NCBI GenBank assembly: GCA_022821585.1
Contig: JAJEDI010000001.1
Coordinates: forward strand, 1 to 41,822
Origin: Caldilineaceae bacterium
GTDB taxonomy: Bacteria > Chloroflexota > Anaerolineae > Caldilineales > Caldilineaceae
DNA length: 41,822 nt
Direction: 5' to 3'
This document shows positions 41,030 through 41,822 of this stretch, one piece after another (positions within the stretch are counted from its first letter, which is position 1; each line of letters opens with the position of its first letter). Both the position numbers and the translations under genes were made by a program. The notes under the pieces are model-generated. The model saw only the letters and a program-made list of their open reading frames with translations, was not told where the DNA came from and made no database searches.

Positions 41030-41822
41030 ATGGCCAGAACACCATGTAAAGGTATCAAGAAAGACGGCACACCCTGCCAGGGCCACGGCCTGCCCCAGTA
41101 CGACGGTTACTGCATCGCCCACGGACCCCCCGCCGACCAGGCCCACGAGTGGCGCTCCCAAGGCGGCCAAAACTCCTCCACCGCCGCCCGCCTCGACAAA
41201 CGCACCCCCGAACGTATAAAAAACGCCATCGACCTGATCAATGACGGCATCGTCCAGGTCGCACAGGGAACAATGGAACCTGCACGCCTCGACGCCATGA
41301 GCCGCGGCGCCAAAGCCCTCCTCGACCTCTGCAACTTCGCCGACCAGGACATGGAAACCATCCGCCGCGAAGAGACCGAACAGGCCGCCGCCGCAATTAC
41401 CGGCATCCCAGGCAACCTCGATCTCCTCGAAACCATCGACGCAGTCTCCGCCCGCCAGGACCGGTACCGCAGCCAGTCCCTCGTCGACCAGGGCCTCGCC
41501 GAACTCGTACCTTCCTCCGACCCCCACCAACCCCCGCAAACAGTCCTCACCGAAGAAGGACGCCGCCGCTTCGGCTACCGCCGCGCCTGTACTATTATAC
41601 AGAAGGAAATCGACGACTGGCATGAGGTCCTTGACGATATACGTACAATCTCATACGATGAACGCTGCGACAGGGTCCAGAAACTGGTCGCCATCCACAG
41701 CAACGTCCTGGACGCACGCGAAGACCTCACGCTTGAGCCCTCGCCCCCGACCGACCCCTTGACCGGCCAGCCCATGATCGAACCGCCGGCCTGCGTGCAA
41801 GCCAGTCTGACAACCAAGTATG
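41030..41822 (+). CDS. Cys/His-motif protein, phage terminase-small-subunit-like (partial)
   Basis: An open frame of at least 264 codons running off the window. The N-terminus has CKGIKKDGTPCQGHG and then GYCIAHG, a Cys4/His zinc-type pattern known from proteins near phage terminase genes. It is followed by a QGGQNSS turn and long helical, charged sequence. GGAGG lies nine bases before the ATG, and a perfect -35 lies further upstream. The protein may be the first gene of a prophage or other mobile element continuing beyond 41822. The function is inferred from motif and layout only; a DNA-binding protein of another sort is possible. Confidence 0.7.
   Translation, partial: MARTPCKGIKKDGTPCQGHGLPQYDGYCIAHGPPADQAHEWRSQGGQNSSTAARLDKRTPERIKNAIDLINDGIVQVAQGTMEPARLDAMSRGAKALLDLCNFADQDMETIRREETEQAAAAITGIPGNLDLLETIDAVSARQDRYRSQSLVDQGLAELVPSSDPHQPPQTVLTEEGRRRFGYRRACTIIQKEIDDWHEVLDDIRTISYDERCDRVQKLVAIHSNVLDAREDLTLEPSPPTDPLTGQPMIEPPACVQASLTTKY

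Overview
The window is GC-rich bacterial chromosome, about 42 kb, with roughly 30 convincing genes. There is no rRNA, tRNA or CRISPR array that I can see. The mix of genes is many phytanoyl-CoA dioxygenase (PhyH) family oxygenases, sialidase-like and Asp-box propellers, GH116, a sulfatase, oligopeptide-type ABC parts without ATPases, HpcH/HpaI aldolase, Gfo/Idh, an UxaA pair and DUF368. From general knowledge this resembles Chloroflexota of the Caldilineae/Anaerolineae type, possibly a sponge- or algae-associated lineage. That placement is inference; no marker gene is present to prove it.

Layout. 1-345 is a copy of a dispersed non-coding repeat (family R1). 552-2317 (minus) holds VOC, DUF985 cupin and SDR genes, divergent from a PhyH oxygenase at 2525-3304. 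3368-7196 (minus) holds two tandem solute-binding lipoproteins and a homocysteine methyltransferase-like protein. 7681-10960 (plus) holds an M20 peptidase, a SAM methyltransferase and an Asp-box propeller, closed by a strong hairpin shared with the convergent HpcH/HpaI aldolase. A two-domain ferritin-like protein (minus) is divergent from a PfkB sugar kinase (plus), which is followed by a second PhyH gene. 15289-15907 holds a gene relic, then an L-rhamnose mutarotase. 16746-19115 encodes a lipoprotein with two RsiV-like domains and a NodB deacetylase domain, followed by a sulfatase.

20846-29438 (minus) is the largest transcription unit: an unrecognised 261-aa protein, a Tat/lipoprotein peptide-type binding protein, two permeases, a sialidase-like propeller and a GH116 glycosidase. 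Several start and stop codons overlap, and a near-consensus promoter lies at 29519-29547. It looks like a glycan uptake and degradation locus. Divergent from it, 29669-32101 encodes Gfo/Idh and MFS proteins behind a TATAAT box and a perfect 19-bp operator-like palindrome. The region 32160-35640 alternates dispersed repeats (R1 fragment, R2 copies) with an UxaA-type two-subunit dehydratase and a DUF368 lipid-carrier transporter.

35668-40218 (minus) is a tight cassette of three different PhyH oxygenases, one fused to HEAT repeats, and an MFS transporter whose start overlaps the last oxygenase. It is driven by a near-consensus promoter at 40413-40441. A full-length R1 copy follows at 40515-40850. 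The window ends inside a gene with a Cys/His motif typical of phage-associated proteins, with its own promoter. The strongest candidates for something undescribed are the PhyH/HEAT/MFS cassette, the GH116/sialidase-like/ABC operon with its unknown first gene, and the structured R1 repeat.
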